64,000 bases of DNA, from positions 95,217-159,216 of the forward strand of contig NZ_JOIY01000013.1 of the NCBI RefSeq assembly GCF_000720185.1, written 5' to 3'. This document shows positions 51,895 through 63,205 of the stretch, piece after piece (the first letter of the stretch is position 1; every line of letters begins with the position of its first letter). Below the pieces are notes generated by a model. The model had not been told where the DNA came from and did no database searches. It saw only the letters and a list, made by a program, of their open reading frames with translations. Source of the DNA: Streptomyces sp. NRRL S-340 (GTDB lineage Bacteria > Actinomycetota > Actinomycetes > Streptomycetales > Streptomycetaceae). The translations under genes were made by a program, and so were the position numbers.

Positions 51895-53684
51895 CGGCGA
51901 CCGAGGCGCACGGGGCGGGGCGCAGACCCGCTCAGATCGTGGACATGTCCTGGGACCCGATCACCCGGATCATCGGCAACCTGGGCATCTACACCAAGAT
52001 CGACTTCGCGAACAGGGAAGTGGTGGACTGCCGTTCCACCTCGTCGCTGTTCCGCGGGTACTCGGTGTTCATGAAGGGCAAGGACCCGCGGGACGCCGGG
52101 TTCATCACCTCCCGCATCTGCGGCATCTGCGGCGACAACCACACCACGTGCTCCAACTACGCCCAGCAGATGGCGTACGGCGTCAAACCGCCGCCGCTGG
52201 CCGAGCACATCACCAACCTCGGCGAAGCGGCCGAGTACATGTTCGACCACACGATCTTCCAGGACAACCTGGTCTTCGTGGACTTCTGCGAGGCCATGGT
52301 CAAGGCCACCAACCCGTCGGTCCTGGCCCGCGCGGAACGCACCCAGGCGCCCCGCGGCGACATCCACGGCATGCGCACCATCGCCGACATCATGCGCGCC
52401 TTCAACCCGTTCGAGGGCGAGGTGTACAAGCAGGCGCTGAAGGTCTCCCGGGTGACGCGGGAGATGTTCTGCCTGATGGAGGGCCGGCACGTGCACCCCT
52501 CCACCCTCTACCCGGGCGGTGTCGGCACCGTGCCCTCCCCCACCGCCTTCACCGACTACCTCTCCCGGCTCCTGCACGTCGTCGACTTCGTCAAACAGGC
52601 CGTCGCCATGAACGACGACGTCTTCGACTTCTTCTACGAGGCGCTGCCCGGCTACGAGGAGGTCGGCCGCAGGCGCGTCCTGCTCGGCTGCTGGGGCGCC
52701 TTCCAGAACCCCGGCGTGTGCGACTACCGCTACGAGAACATGAACACCTGGGGCCGGGCGATGTACGTCACCCCCGGCATCATCGTCGACGGCCGGCTGG
52801 TGACCAACGACCTCGTCGACATCAACCTCGGCCTGCGGATCCTGCTGGGCTCCTCCTACTACGAGGACTGGACCGGCGAGGCGCCCTTCGTCACCCACGA
52901 CCCGCTGGGCAACCCGGTCGACATGCGCCATCCGTGGAACCAGACCACCGTCCCCGTCCCGCAGAAGCGCGACTTCGACGGCAACTACAGCTGGGTCATG
53001 AGCCCCCGCTGGTACGACCGGAGCAGCGGCGACCACCTGGCCCTGGACACCGGTGGCGGCCCGCTGGCCCGGCTGTGGTCCACCGCCCTCAACGGCCTCG
53101 TCGACACCCCCTACGTCAAGGCCACCGGCCACAGCGTCCGCATCACCCTGCCCCGGGGCGACACCCTGCCGGAGTCGACGCTCGAATGGCACATCCCCAA
53201 GTGGTCCAACACCCTCGAACGCGACCGGGCCCGTCCTTACTTCATCGCCTACGCCGCCGCCATGGCCCTGCAGTTCCTCGACGAGGCGATGGCGCTGGTG
53301 CGCGCCGGTGAGACGAAGGTCTTCGAGAACTTCGAGGTGCCCGACGAGGCGATCGGCTGCGGTTTCCACGAGGCGGTCCGCGGAGTCCTCTCCCACCATC
53401 TCGTCATCAAGGACCGGAAGATCGCCAACTACCACCCGTACCCGCCCACCCCGTGGAACGCCAGCCCCCGCGACCACTACGGCACACCGGGCCCCTACGA
53501 GGACGCCGTCCAGGGACAGCCGGTATTCGAGGAGAACGGCCCCGACGACTTCAAGGGCGTGGACATCATGCGCACCGTCCGCAGCTTCGACCCCTGCCTG
53601 CCGTGCGGCGTCCACATGTACACCGGCAACGGCAGGACGCTCACCACCCTGCACAGCCCCACCTACGGCGCCTCCCATGGCTGA
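51891..53684 (+). CDS. hhyL: [NiFe]-hydrogenase large subunit, group 1h (formerly group 5) type
   Basis: 597-aa catalytic subunit. L1 motif RICGICGDNH (R75, C77, C80, H84) and L2 motif DPCLPCGVH (D567, C569, C572, H575) supply the four nickel-iron cysteines. A 22-residue C-terminal extension after H575 should be removed by the maturation protease once nickel is inserted. The form of L1/L2 and the company of a NifU-like gene are those of the Streptomyces/mycobacterial enzyme that oxidises atmospheric H2 at trace levels, mainly in spores and starved cells. ATG 51891 overlaps the previous stop; the following start overlaps its end by 8 bp. The iron-sulfur small subunit (hhyS), normally next door, is not in the window. 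Confidence 0.95.
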   Translation: MTATEAHGAGRRPAQIVDMSWDPITRIIGNLGIYTKIDFANREVVDCRSTSSLFRGYSVFMKGKDPRDAGFITSRICGICGDNHTTCSNYAQQMAYGVKPPPLAEHITNLGEAAEYMFDHTIFQDNLVFVDFCEAMVKATNPSVLARAERTQAPRGDIHGMRTIADIMRAFNPFEGEVYKQALKVSRVTREMFCLMEGRHVHPSTLYPGGVGTVPSPTAFTDYLSRLLHVVDFVKQAVAMNDDVFDFFYEALPGYEEVGRRRVLLGCWGAFQNPGVCDYRYENMNTWGRAMYVTPGIIVDGRLVTNDLVDINLGLRILLGSSYYEDWTGEAPFVTHDPLGNPVDMRHPWNQTTVPVPQKRDFDGNYSWVMSPRWYDRSSGDHLALDTGGGPLARLWSTALNGLVDTPYVKATGHSVRITLPRGDTLPESTLEWHIPKWSNTLERDRARPYFIAYAAAMALQFLDEAMALVRAGETKVFENFEVPDEAIGCGFHEAVRGVLSHHLVIKDRKIANYHPYPPTPWNASPRDHYGTPGPYEDAVQGQPVFEENGPDDFKGVDIMRTVRSFDPCLPCGVHMYTGNGRTLTTLHSPTYGASHG

Positions 53685-54264
53685 GGCGGCGGGGCAGTCC
53701 CCCGCGGCCCGGCTCACGGACGCCGACGCCGAGGCACGGCTGGCCCGCATCGACGGGCTGCTCGCCGAGCTGGAGGCCGCACCGGGCCCGACGGTGCGGC
53801 GCGCGCTGGAGGCGGTGCGGCTGCTGAGCGAGGTCTACGGCGAGGCGCTGGCCCGGCTGCTCGAACACGCGGGCGGTGAGCCGGACGGACGGCCCGCTGT
53901 GGCCGAGGACGAGCTGGTGGGGCATCTGCTGGTGCTGCACGGCATCCACCCCGAGCCCGCCGAGCGCCGGGCCGCGCGCGCCGTGGAACGGCTGCGGCCG
54001 GCCGCGCGCGAGCGCGGCGGTGACGTGGAGTGGGCGGGACTCAAGGGGCGGGTGGCCCAGGTGCGGGTGAGCGAGGGCGGCGGCGGGTGCGGTGCGGGAT
54101 GCGGCGCCGCGGCCTCCGGTCTCTGGGAGGCGGTCCGTGAGGCGGTGCTGGCCGCCGCCCCGGAACTGGCGGGGGTGGAACGGCTGCCGGAACCGTCCGG
54201 GCGGCGGGCGGCTCCCGCGTTCGTCCCGCTGGACGCCCTGGCCCGCCCGGCCTCCCGGAGGTGA
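53677..54264 (+). CDS. NifU-like protein of the hydrogenase operon
   Basis: 195-aa protein: N-terminal helical domain (ARLARIDGLLAELEAAPGPTVRRALEAVRLLSEVYGEA), middle block DELVGHLLVLHGIHPEP, and a C-terminal NifU_C-like domain with GGGGCGAGCGAAASGLWEAVREAV, whose CxxxC occupies the place of the Fe-S scaffold CxxC of NifU (here C-G-A-G-C, three residues between). Thought to help deliver Fe-S clusters to the hydrogenase small subunit. ATG 53677 overlaps hhyL by 8 bp; stop overlaps the hypA ribosome site, so the operon continues. The altered Cys spacing makes scaffold function less certain. Confidence 0.85.
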   Translation: MAEAAGQSPAARLTDADAEARLARIDGLLAELEAAPGPTVRRALEAVRLLSEVYGEALARLLEHAGGEPDGRPAVAEDELVGHLLVLHGIHPEPAERRAARAVERLRPAARERGGDVEWAGLKGRVAQVRVSEGGGGCGAGCGAAASGLWEAVREAVLAAAPELAGVERLPEPSGRRAAPAFVPLDALARPASRR

Positions 54265-54266
54265 CG

Positions 54267-54626
54267 GTGCACGAGGTGTCGATCGCCGCCGCGCTCGTGG
54301 AGCGGGCCGGGGAACTCGCCCTGGCCGAGGGCGCGGACACCGTCTCGGCGGTGACCGTGCGGGTGGGTGAGCTGTCCGGAGTCGTGCCCGACGCGCTGGA
54401 CTTCGCGTTCGAGGTGGTGCGGGCGGGCACCGCGCTGTCCGGCGCCCGGCTCGTCGTCGAGCAGGTGCCCGCGCGGGCGTACTGCGGTCCGTGCGCGGCC
54501 GAGTTCGCGGTGGGCGTCCCGCCGTTCTTCTGGTGTCCGCGCTGCGATCGGCCCTCGCGGGACCTGCGCAGCGGACGGGAACTGGCCATCACGGCGATCG
54601 AGACGGCGCCGCGGGCGGCCACTTGA
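54267..54626 (+). CDS. hypA: Hydrogenase nickel incorporation protein HypA
   Basis: 119-aa nickel metallochaperone. The start is fixed at GTG 54267 because HypA needs an N-terminal Met-His (MHEVSIA) for nickel binding and GGAGG sits five bases before; the GTG at 54261 would overlap that site. The zinc-finger has two CxxC pairs: CGPC and CPRC. Works with HypB to insert Ni into the large subunit. Last gene of the rightward hydrogenase operon; its 3' end is only 60 bp from the end of the damaged, convergent hypE. Confidence 0.94.
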   Translation: MHEVSIAAALVERAGELALAEGADTVSAVTVRVGELSGVVPDALDFAFEVVRAGTALSGARLVVEQVPARAYCGPCAAEFAVGVPPFFWCPRCDRPSRDLRSGRELAITAIETAPRAAT

Positions 54627-54647
54627 CGGGTCGGCCGGTCGCTGACG

Positions 54648-54687
54648 GCGCGGGGGGCCGCCCGGGGGGCGGGGCCCCGGGGGGGCC
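54648..54687. repeat. G/C homopolymer tract at the hypA/hypE junction
   Basis: Alternating runs of up to seven G or C residues (GGGGGG, CCC, GGGGGG, GGGGCCCC, GGGGGGG) within 40 bp mark the place where hypE similarity stops. This is typical of replication slippage or an assembly/sequencing artefact. Confidence 0.7.
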
Positions 54688-55593
54688 TCGGCCTCGGCGG
54701 CCGGCACGAAGGCGACGAGCCTGCCCTCGTTGGCCACGTACAGCGGGTCCAGGCCCAGGAATCCGCAGGCGTTGGCTACCGCCTCGGGGACGGGCAGGGA
54801 CCGCTCGTGGAGCCGCACCCCGGTGCCGGAGGCGCGGGCGATCTCGTTGAGGGAGGCGGCGAGGCCGCCGCGGGTCGGGTCGCGCAGTACGTGCAGGTCC
54901 GGGGTGACGGCGAGCATGGTGGAGACCAGGTCCGCCAGGGGCGCGGTGTCGCTGGCGATCTCGACGCCGAACTCCAGGCCCTCCCGGACGCTCATGATCG
55001 CCACGCCGTGCAGGCCGATCGGGCCGCTGACCAGGACCGCGTCGCCCGGCCTGGCGCGCTGCGGCCGGATGTCCACGCCCTCGGGGACGAGCCCGACACC
55101 GGCGGTGGTGACGTACACGCCGTCGCCGTGCCCGGCCTCCACCACCTTGGTGTCGCCGGTGGCCACGGTGACCCCCGCCGCCTCGGCCGCCGCGCCCATG
55201 GCGCGGGCGATCCGGTCGACGACGCCCAGTGCGACACCCTCCTCCAGGACGAACGCCGCGGACAGGTAGGTGGGCCGGGCGCCGCTCATCGCCAGGTCGT
55301 TGACGGTGCCGTTGACGGCCAGGTCGCCGAGGCTCCCGCCGGGGAAGAACAGCGGGCGCACCACGTAGGAGTCGGTGGAGAAGGCCAGCCGCGCACCGCC
55401 GAGGTGGAGGACCGCGGAGTCCCCCATGGCGGCGAGCACGGGGTTGCCGTACGCCGGGGCGAAGACGTCCTGGACGAGTTCCGCGGACAGGGCGCCGCCC
55501 CCGCCGTGGCCCATGACCACGACCGGCTGGTCGCGCAGCGGGGCGGGGCAGGTCCAGTTCGCGGGGTCGACGGCCGCGTCCGGGCTCGCGAGG

Positions 55594-55601
<8 letters not shown>
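54686..55601 (-). pseudogene. hypE: hypE, C-terminally truncated (lacks PRIC tail)
   Basis: HypE dehydrates carbamoyl-thiocarboxamide on its own C-terminal Cys to make the cyanide ligands of the NiFe site. Residues 1-305 are normal (VVVMGHGGGG, DSYVVRPLFFPGGS, NGTVNDLAMSGA, ATGDTKVVEAG, DPTRGGLAASLNEIA, LYVANEGRLVAFVP). After AAEAEAP, similarity ends at the G/C homopolymer tract and the frame runs through meaningless sequence antisense to hypA (to 53835). The final ~45-55 residues, including the essential ELPRIC-type C-terminal cysteine, are gone; only 60 bp separate the break from hypA, so they cannot be in another frame. TTG 55601 start overlaps the hypD stop. If the sequence is right, no functional HypE is made from this locus. 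Confidence 0.75.
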
Positions 55602-56732
<1,131 letters not shown>

Positions 56733-56736
<4 letters not shown>

Positions 56737-57071
56737 CGGGCCTCGCTCCCGCTCTCGTCGCGCGCCGCCGGGGCCGCCCAGGCGGGCGGGGCCGCACGGC
56801 CGGCCTGCTGCGCCGCCTGCTCCCAGGCGTCGCCGAACTCCTCCTCCAGCAGACCCAGTTGTTCGAACAGTTCCAGCGACGCGCGGGCCGACGCCTCGTC
56901 CAGCCGTTGCAGGGCGAACCCGACGTGGACGATCACGTACTCCCCCACCCGCAGATCGGGCAGGTACTCCAGACACACCTGTTTGCTCACCCCGCCGAAG
57001 TCGACCAGTCCGGTGAGCGGGTCGGCACGGTGGTCGATGGACACGACCTTTCCGGGCACTGCCAAGCACAT
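56733..57071 (-). CDS. hypC: Hydrogenase assembly chaperone HypC
   Basis: 112-aa chaperone starting MCLAVPGKV, with the essential Cys2 that holds the Fe moiety delivered to the large subunit, and the conserved core [33 protein letters not shown]. About 25 residues longer at the C-terminus than classical HypC because of an Ala/Pro-rich tail ([19 protein letters not shown]). Located 3 bp after hypF and overlapping hypD. Confidence 0.95.
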
Positions 57072-57074
57072 GGG

Positions 57075-59435
57075 TCACTCCGTCTCGTCGCTGTCGGTGA
57101 GCCGCCCGGCGACCATGAGCTGGCCGAGCGCCAGGCCGCCGTCGTTCGGGGGGACCTCGCCGTGCCGCAGGACGGTGAAACCGTCGCCGGCCAGCAGCAC
57201 GGTGCACTCCTCCTCCAGCAGCCCGTTGGCGAAGACGCCGCCGCTGAGGACGACGGTGGTCAGGCCGGTGGCCCGGCGGGCGCGCCGGCAGATCCGGGCG
57301 ACGGCCCGCGCCACCCCCCGGTGGAAACGTGCGGCGAGCACCGGCGCCGGGGTGCCGCGCCGCCGGTCGGCGAGGAGGGCCTCCAGCATCGGTGCCGGAT
57401 CGCAGCCCACGGGGCCCGCTCCCGCGGTCAGCCCGAAGGGGTACGCGGCGGTCTCCGTCTCCCGGGCCTCGGTGGCCGCCGCCTCCAGTTCCAGGGCGGC
57501 CTGCGCCTCGTACGCCGCCCGGTGGCAGATGCCCGCCAGGGACGAGACGGCGTCGAAGAGGCGTCCCATGCTGGAGGTGGGCACACAGGCCAGGCCGCGT
57601 TCCAACTGCCTGAGCAGCACGGCGCGTTCCACGTCCGTGCAGGCGGTGACGCTGGGCAGGCCGGGCTCCCAGGGCAGTCCCGCGGCCCACAGCCGGGCCA
57701 GTGCCAGGCGGCACGGGTTGGCCACGCCCGCGTCGCCGCCGGGCAGCGGTGCGGGGGCCAGGTGGGCGAAGCGGCGGTGGCCCGCGTAGTCGGCGAGCAG
57801 GAACTCGCCGCCCCAGACGGTGCCGTCGTCGCCGTAGCCGGTGCCGTCGAAGGCCACGCCGATCACGGGTGTCGTCCCGTCCAGGCCGTGTTCGGCCATC
57901 GCGGAGGCGATGTGCGCGTGGTGGTGCTGGACGAACACCGGTCCACCCGCGCGCAGCCGGGCCGCACGGTGCCGGGCCCAGCGGGCCGAGTGGTAGCCGG
58001 GATGCCGGTCGGCGGCGACGAGCGCGGGCGCCACGCCGGTGAGGTTCAGCAGGTGCCGCTCGGCCCGCCGGGCGGCGTGCAGGGTGGTCAGGTCGCCCAT
58101 GTCGCCGATGTGCGGGCCGAACCAGGCCTGCTCGCCGTCGCCGACGCACAGGGCGTTCTTCAGGTCGCCGCCGACCGCGAGCGTGGGGCGCACGGGCAGG
58201 GGGAGCCGCAGCGGGCGGGGAACGTAGCCGCGGGAGCGGCGGAGCACCTGCTCGGTGCCGTCGGGGCGGACCCGCAGCAGCGAGTCGTCGCACGGGGAGG
58301 CGACGGGCCGGTCGTGGGTGAGCCAGGCGTCGGCCAGTCCGGCCAGCCGTGTCAGGGCCTCCCCGTCGTCCGTGACGATGGGTTCGCCGGAGCGGTTCCC
58401 GCTGGTCATGACCAGCACGCGGGGGCCGGGCGGGTCGCCCGGCAGACCGAACAGCAGGGAGTGCACGGGGGTGTAGGGCAGCATCACGCCGATGTGCGGG
58501 CTGCCGGGGCACACCGCCTCGGCGAGGCAAGGGCCGCCGGGGCGCGCGCACCGGCGCAGCAGGACGATGGGGCGGCGCGGGCCGGTCAGGGCCGCTCGTT
58601 CGCGGTCGTTGGGGGCGGCGATCCGCTCGGCGGTGGCCAGGTCCGCGCACATCACGGCGAACGCCTTGCCGCCGCGTTCCTTGCGGGCGCGCAGGGTGGC
58701 GACGGCGTGCGCGTCGGTGGCGTCGCAGGCCAGGTGGTAGCCGCCGACGCCCTTGACGGCGACGATCCGTCCGGCGGCGAGCAGCGCCCGCGCGCCCGCC
58801 AGGGCCTCGGCGTCCCGGGCCGGGCGCGGGCCGCTGCCGTCGGCGGGCACCAGGGTCAGCCGGGGCCCGCAGCCGGGGCAGGCGACGGGCTGGGCGTGGA
58901 AGCGCCGGTCGGCGGGGTCGGCGTACTCCCGCGCGCAGGCCGGGCACAGCGGGAAGCCGGCCATGGTGGTGGCCGCGCGGTCGTAGGGCATCGCGGTGGC
59001 GACGGTGAAGCGGGGGCCGCAGTGGGTGCAGGTGATGAACGGGTGCCGGTGCCGGCGGTCGGCCGGGTCGGCCAGCTCCCGCAGGCAGTCGGCGCAGGTC
59101 GCGGTGTCGGGCGGGAGCTGGGTGCGGCCCGCGCGCTGCTCGGTGGGACGGATGGTGAAGGGGCGGGCGGCGCCGGTGGCGGGGAGGTCCTCGTGTCCGA
59201 TGCCGGTCACGGCGGCCAGCGGCGGCGGCTGTGCGGCCAGCCGGTCGCAGAACCGGGTGACGCCGTCCGCCGGTCCCTCGACCTCGATCAGCACGCCGTC
59301 CGCGGTGTTGCTCACGAATCCGGTCAGGGCCAGGTCGGCGGCGAGGCGGTGCACGTAGGGCCGGAAGCCGACGCCCTGGACCGTGCCGCGCACGGTGAGG
59401 CGCCGGCGTACGGCGCCGGTGGCGGGTGCGGTCAC
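57075..59435 (-). CDS. hypF: Carbamoyltransferase HypF
   Basis: 786-aa enzyme that makes the thiocarbamate precursor of the cyanide ligands by transferring a carbamoyl group to HypE Cys. Domains in order: acylphosphatase (10-95; [17 protein letters not shown]), two zinc fingers ([30 protein letters not shown], about 108-200), YrdC/Sua5 domain (210-390; [27 protein letters not shown]) and Kae1-like domain (400-770; [50 protein letters not shown]). Complete. GTG 59435 overlaps the hypB stop (GTGA). Confidence 0.96.
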   Translation of the reverse strand: MTAPATGAVRRRLTVRGTVQGVGFRPYVHRLAADLALTGFVSNTADGVLIEVEGPADGVTRFCDRLAAQPPPLAAVTGIGHEDLPATGAARPFTIRPTEQRAGRTQLPPDTATCADCLRELADPADRRHRHPFITCTHCGPRFTVATAMPYDRAATTMAGFPLCPACAREYADPADRRFHAQPVACPGCGPRLTLVPADGSGPRPARDAEALAGARALLAAGRIVAVKGVGGYHLACDATDAHAVATLRARKERGGKAFAVMCADLATAERIAAPNDRERAALTGPRRPIVLLRRCARPGGPCLAEAVCPGSPHIGVMLPYTPVHSLLFGLPGDPPGPRVLVMTSGNRSGEPIVTDDGEALTRLAGLADAWLTHDRPVASPCDDSLLRVRPDGTEQVLRRSRGYVPRPLRLPLPVRPTLAVGGDLKNALCVGDGEQAWFGPHIGDMGDLTTLHAARRAERHLLNLTGVAPALVAADRHPGYHSARWARHRAARLRAGGPVFVQHHHAHIASAMAEHGLDGTTPVIGVAFDGTGYGDDGTVWGGEFLLADYAGHRRFAHLAPAPLPGGDAGVANPCRLALARLWAAGLPWEPGLPSVTACTDVERAVLLRQLERGLACVPTSSMGRLFDAVSSLAGICHRAAYEAQAALELEAAATEARETETAAYPFGLTAGAGPVGCDPAPMLEALLADRRRGTPAPVLAARFHRGVARAVARICRRARRATGLTTVVLSGGVFANGLLEEECTVLLAGDGFTVLRHGEVPPNDGGLALGQLMVAGRLTDSDETE

Positions 59436-60211
59436 GGGGCGGGGGTGGTCGCCGGGTGGGGGCGGGCGTGCCCGGCGGCGGGGGCGGGAGCGTGCTCGTG
59501 CGGTCCGTGGTCGTGGCTGTGGGGGCGCGGGGCGAGGGGCGGGTGGTGCGGCGGGGCCTCGTGGCGGACGGCGAGCGCGCGTTCCAGGACGGTGTCGACG
59601 CCGTCGCCGGTGCGTGCGCAGGTGCGGACGATCTCCACCCCGGGGTTGACCCGCTGCACGTGGGCGCGGAAGGCCCCCTCGTCGAAGCCGGCCGGCTCGG
59701 CCAGGTCCGTCTTGGTGAGGACGACGAGGTGGGCGGAGCCGAAGGCGGTGGGGTACTTCAGTGGCTTGTCCTCGCCCTCGGTCACCGCCATCAGCACGAT
59801 CCGCAGGGTCTCCCCGAGGTCGTAGGAGGCCGGGCAGACGAGGTTGCCGACGTTCTCGACGAACAGCAGCGCGGTGTCCGCGGGCAGCCAGCCCGCCAGC
59901 CGGGTGCGCAGCTGGCGGGCTTCGAGGTGGCACAGGCCGTCGGTCAGCACCTGGCGCACGGGCGCGCCGGAACGGGCGAGGCGGCGGGCGTCGTTCTCGG
60001 TCGCCAGGTCCGCGGTCAGCGCGGCCACCGGGATGTCCAGGGCGACGGCGCGGGCCAGCACCCGTCCGAGGAGTTCGGTCTTGCCGCTGCCGGGACTGGA
60101 CAGCAGGTTCACGACGCCCACGCTCCGCCGGGCGAGGTCTTCGCGCAGGTCCCGGGCCAGACGGTCGTTCTTGGCGAGGACGGCCTGCTCGACGTCGACG
60201 GACCGGCACAT
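59432..60211 (-). CDS. hypB: Hydrogenase nickel GTPase HypB with C-terminal His-rich tail
   Basis: 259-aa SIMIBI GTPase that drives nickel insertion with HypA. G1 is SSPGSGKT (38-45), followed by GDLATEND-type [17 protein letters not shown], the metal/nucleotide site [24 protein letters not shown] and the G4 motif [12 protein letters not shown]. The N-terminal CxxCGC nickel site of many HypBs is missing (MCRSVDVEQ). Instead, a histidine-rich nickel-storage tail is placed at the C-terminus (ten His between 217 and 252, including [10 protein letters not shown]); in HypBs that have such a stretch it is usually near the N-terminus. ATG 60211; hypB lies 22 bp after the protease gene. Confidence 0.95.
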   Translation of the reverse strand: MCRSVDVEQAVLAKNDRLARDLREDLARRSVGVVNLLSSPGSGKTELLGRVLARAVALDIPVAALTADLATENDARRLARSGAPVRQVLTDGLCHLEARQLRTRLAGWLPADTALLFVENVGNLVCPASYDLGETLRIVLMAVTEGEDKPLKYPTAFGSAHLVVLTKTDLAEPAGFDEGAFRAHVQRVNPGVEIVRTCARTGDGVDTVLERALAVRHEAPPHHPPLAPRPHSHDHGPHEHAPAPAAGHARPHPATTPAP

Positions 60212-60233
60212 GACACTTCTCCTCGCGGTCGGT

Positions 60234-60872
60234 TCAGGAGGGGGCCGCTCGTGCGGGACGAGCGGCGCCTGACCGATCGTGGACGCCGTCGGCCGCGCGG
60301 TACGGCAGCGCGGCCGTGCGCGGGACCCCGGATTGGTCCGGGCGGCTCAACGGGAGGGCTCCGGCGGGGGCGGCGGGGTCCGCGAGCAGGGCGGGGACGA
60401 GGGTGTGCAGGGCGTCCACCGCGTGGCCGACCGCCCGGCGCACCGGGTCGCTCAGTCCGGGCATGACGTCCTCGTCGCCGGTGGGCCGGACCGCGGGTTC
60501 GCAGGCGAGCACGAGGACGCGGGGAAGCGGCCCGTCGCCCAGGCGGGCGGCCAGGGCCAGCACCCTGGCCGGGTCCATGCCGTGGGCCTCGGGCGGGACG
60601 GCGGCCGGGTCGGGCAGGTCGGCTTCGACGAGGGAGAGGGTGCCGGGCCGGTGCCCGCGCGGGGCGGCGTCGACGAGGACGGCGGTGGCGTAGCCGTCCA
60701 GGAGTTCGTAGGCGAGGTCCAGGCCGCGGATGCCGAAGTCCCGTGCCCGTACGCCGGCGGGCAGCGGTCGGGCCGCCAGGGCCTTCAGCACCTCGGGGCC
60801 GAAGGCGTCGTCGGCGAGGAAGATGTTGCCGACGCCCGCGACCAGCAGCCGGACCGGGGGCGGCGCCGTCAC
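60234..60872 (-). CDS. [NiFe]-hydrogenase maturation protease
   Basis: 212-aa HybD/HupD-family endopeptidase that cleaves the C-terminal extension of the hydrogenase large subunit after the L2 His. The family motif GVGNIFLADDAFGPEV includes D21/D22, which with a later His coordinate nickel for recognition; further landmarks are DFGIRGLDLAYELLDGY and VLVDAAPRGHRPGTL. C-terminal ~50 residues are Pro/Arg-rich and extra. GTG 60872 overlaps the hypX stop (GTGA). The 22-residue tail of the large subunit at 51891 is its presumptive substrate. Confidence 0.92.
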   Translation of the reverse strand: MTAPPPVRLLVAGVGNIFLADDAFGPEVLKALAARPLPAGVRARDFGIRGLDLAYELLDGYATAVLVDAAPRGHRPGTLSLVEADLPDPAAVPPEAHGMDPARVLALAARLGDGPLPRVLVLACEPAVRPTGDEDVMPGLSDPVRRAVGHAVDALHTLVPALLADPAAPAGALPLSRPDQSGVPRTAALPYRAADGVHDRSGAARPARAAPS

Positions 60873-62578
60873 CGGGGGCTCGCGGTGAGCGGGTCGGCGG
60901 CGGGGGCCAGGGGGCGCGCGGTGCCGGAGGGCACCTTGCGGACGAACGCCGAGCGCAGCGCGTGGTAGTCGGCCCGGGGGTCGAAGAAGATGGCGTGCAT
61001 GCGGGCGAGTTCGGCGCTGCGGTGGTCCGCGAGCGGCCGAGCCGCCTCGTCGCGTGCGCGCGCGGCCGCCTTGGCCTCGATCCGCCGGCCGAGTCCGGGG
61101 GCACGCGACAGTTCGGCCGCGAGGCGGTCCACCTCCGCGGCGAACTCGGCGGCCGGGGCGGGGACCAGACGGTCCACCAGGCCCAGCCGGTGCGCGGTGG
61201 CGGCGCTGACCGGCAGGGCTTCGGTGGTGAGCCGTTCGGCGGCCCGCTCGCCGGCCCGGCGCGGCAGGCTGTACGTCCAGTACTCCGAGCCGTACAGGCC
61301 CATCCGCCGGTAGTGCGGGTTCAGGACGGTGCCGGTGCGGCACCACACCTCGTCGGCGGCGAGCGCGAGCATGACGCCGCCGGCGGCGGCGTTGCCGCCG
61401 AGCGCGGCGACCACCAGCCGGTCGGTGGTGCGCAGCACCGCCTCGACCAGGTCGTTCATGGCGTTGAGGTTGGTCCAGGACTCGGCGGCCGGGTCGGGGG
61501 CCGCCTCGATGACGTTCAGGTGGATGCCGTTGGAGAAGAAGTCGCGGGCCCCGCCGAGGACCAGCACGGACGTGGGGCGGGTGAGGGCGTGCCGGTAGGC
61601 GGCGAGCAGCCGGCGGCAGTGGTCGGTGCTCATGGCCCCGCCGGGGAAGGAGAAGGCCAGGAAGCCGGTGTCGCCGTGCTGCCGGTAGCGGATGTCGGTC
61701 CAGGTGCGCCGGCCGGCGGGCAGTTCGAGCGGGACGGGTTCCTCCCCCGGTGCGTCGGGGCCGAGCACCGAGGCGGCCGGGCGTTTGAAGGGGGCGGGGT
61801 CGCCGGAGTTCTTGCGGGGCCTGAGTTCCGGGATCCACACGGCGCCGTCCGAGGTGGCCCGACACACCGCCCCGGCGCGGGTGGCGAGCAGGTCGCCGGG
61901 ACGTCCGCGCAGCCGGTCCTCGGGGTGGCCGCCGTGCAGGAAGACCTCACGGCCGAGGATCTCGTCGAGCACGCCGGGCTGGGAGTCGGCGCCGCGGAGC
62001 TTGCGCAGCACGGTGGCGGTGCTGTCCGCGGCCCAGTCGATGCGCCGCCGGGTCTGGCGCAGGGCGTCGCGCCACACCACGCGCACCTCCGGGTCGCTCT
62101 GCGGCCGCGGTTTGAAGGAGCCCTCCTCGAAGCGGCGTACGGCCAGCAGGACGGCGGCCGCCGCCGCGTCGGAGGCCTCGTTGCGGTACAGGTCGCTCTT
62201 GCCCACCTGCTCCGTCCTGAACGGCACCGATGCCCAGATGTCGCCGGCGTCCATGGCGGCCTCGGCCCGCAGCACCGTGACGCCCCAGTGCGGTGCCTGT
62301 TCGGCGATGGCCCAGTCCAGGGAGGACGGGCCGCGGTCCCCCTCGGGTCCGGGGTGCACGATGAGGCAGGTGTGCTCGCGCCACAGGTCTTCGGGCAGCG
62401 CCGTCTTCAGCATCGGCGCGATGATCAGGTCGGGGCGGGCGCGCGTCACCGCGGCGCGGACCGCGTCGGGGCCGTGCGAGGCGAGGACGGCGTCCACGCG
62501 GTGTCCGTGGTCGGTGAGTTCGGCGTAGACGCGTTGGGTCAGGCTGTTGAACGCGCTCGCCACGAGCAAAATGTCCAT
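60869..62578 (-). CDS. hypX: Hydrogenase maturation protein HypX (CO ligand synthesis)
   Basis: 569-aa two-domain protein: N-terminal formyl-THF hydrolase/transferase-like domain (1-~240; MDILLVASAFNSLTQRVYAEL, LIVHPGPEGDRGPSSLDWAI, AAMDAGDIWASV, RRRIDW) and C-terminal crotonase/enoyl-CoA hydratase-like domain (~275-540; LVLGGARDFFSNGIHLNVIE, AALGGNAAAGGVMLALAADEV). HypX takes a formyl group via formyl-CoA to CO for the NiFe site when oxygen is present, so it marks an aerobically assembled hydrogenase. First gene of the leftward hyp operon. ATG 62578 lacks a clear ribosome site; the frame continues upstream but without family similarity. Confidence 0.94.
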   Translation of the reverse strand: MDILLVASAFNSLTQRVYAELTDHGHRVDAVLASHGPDAVRAAVTRARPDLIIAPMLKTALPEDLWREHTCLIVHPGPEGDRGPSSLDWAIAEQAPHWGVTVLRAEAAMDAGDIWASVPFRTEQVGKSDLYRNEASDAAAAAVLLAVRRFEEGSFKPRPQSDPEVRVVWRDALRQTRRRIDWAADSTATVLRKLRGADSQPGVLDEILGREVFLHGGHPEDRLRGRPGDLLATRAGAVCRATSDGAVWIPELRPRKNSGDPAPFKRPAASVLGPDAPGEEPVPLELPAGRRTWTDIRYRQHGDTGFLAFSFPGGAMSTDHCRRLLAAYRHALTRPTSVLVLGGARDFFSNGIHLNVIEAAPDPAAESWTNLNAMNDLVEAVLRTTDRLVVAALGGNAAAGGVMLALAADEVWCRTGTVLNPHYRRMGLYGSEYWTYSLPRRAGERAAERLTTEALPVSAATAHRLGLVDRLVPAPAAEFAAEVDRLAAELSRAPGLGRRIEAKAAARARDEAARPLADHRSAELARMHAIFFDPRADYHALRSAFVRKVPSGTARPLAPAADPLTASPR

Positions 62579-62792
62579 GACATGGCATGGTGTCCGGTTC
62601 GCCGACCGCCGGGAAGGACCGTGACGGCGTTTCGTCCGCCCCGGCCGGCCGTGTGCTCCATCCGGACCGCGGGCACGGAAGTCCACCCGGAACGCGGGCG
62701 CGGGAGTGCTCCATCGGGGCCGTGGGCGCGGGGCGGTGAAGGGGACCCCGGCTCGCCCCGGCGTGGCGCTGCAATACTTTCTGCTTATCTGA

Positions 62793-63194
<402 letters not shown>

Positions 63195-63205
63195 CGCCGG
63201 ACCGT

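Noticed and set aside
53835..54686. Extension of the hypE frame to 588 aa
   Set aside because: The additional ~280 residues lie antisense to hypA and the NifU-like gene and show no HypE features; it is readthrough past a broken end.
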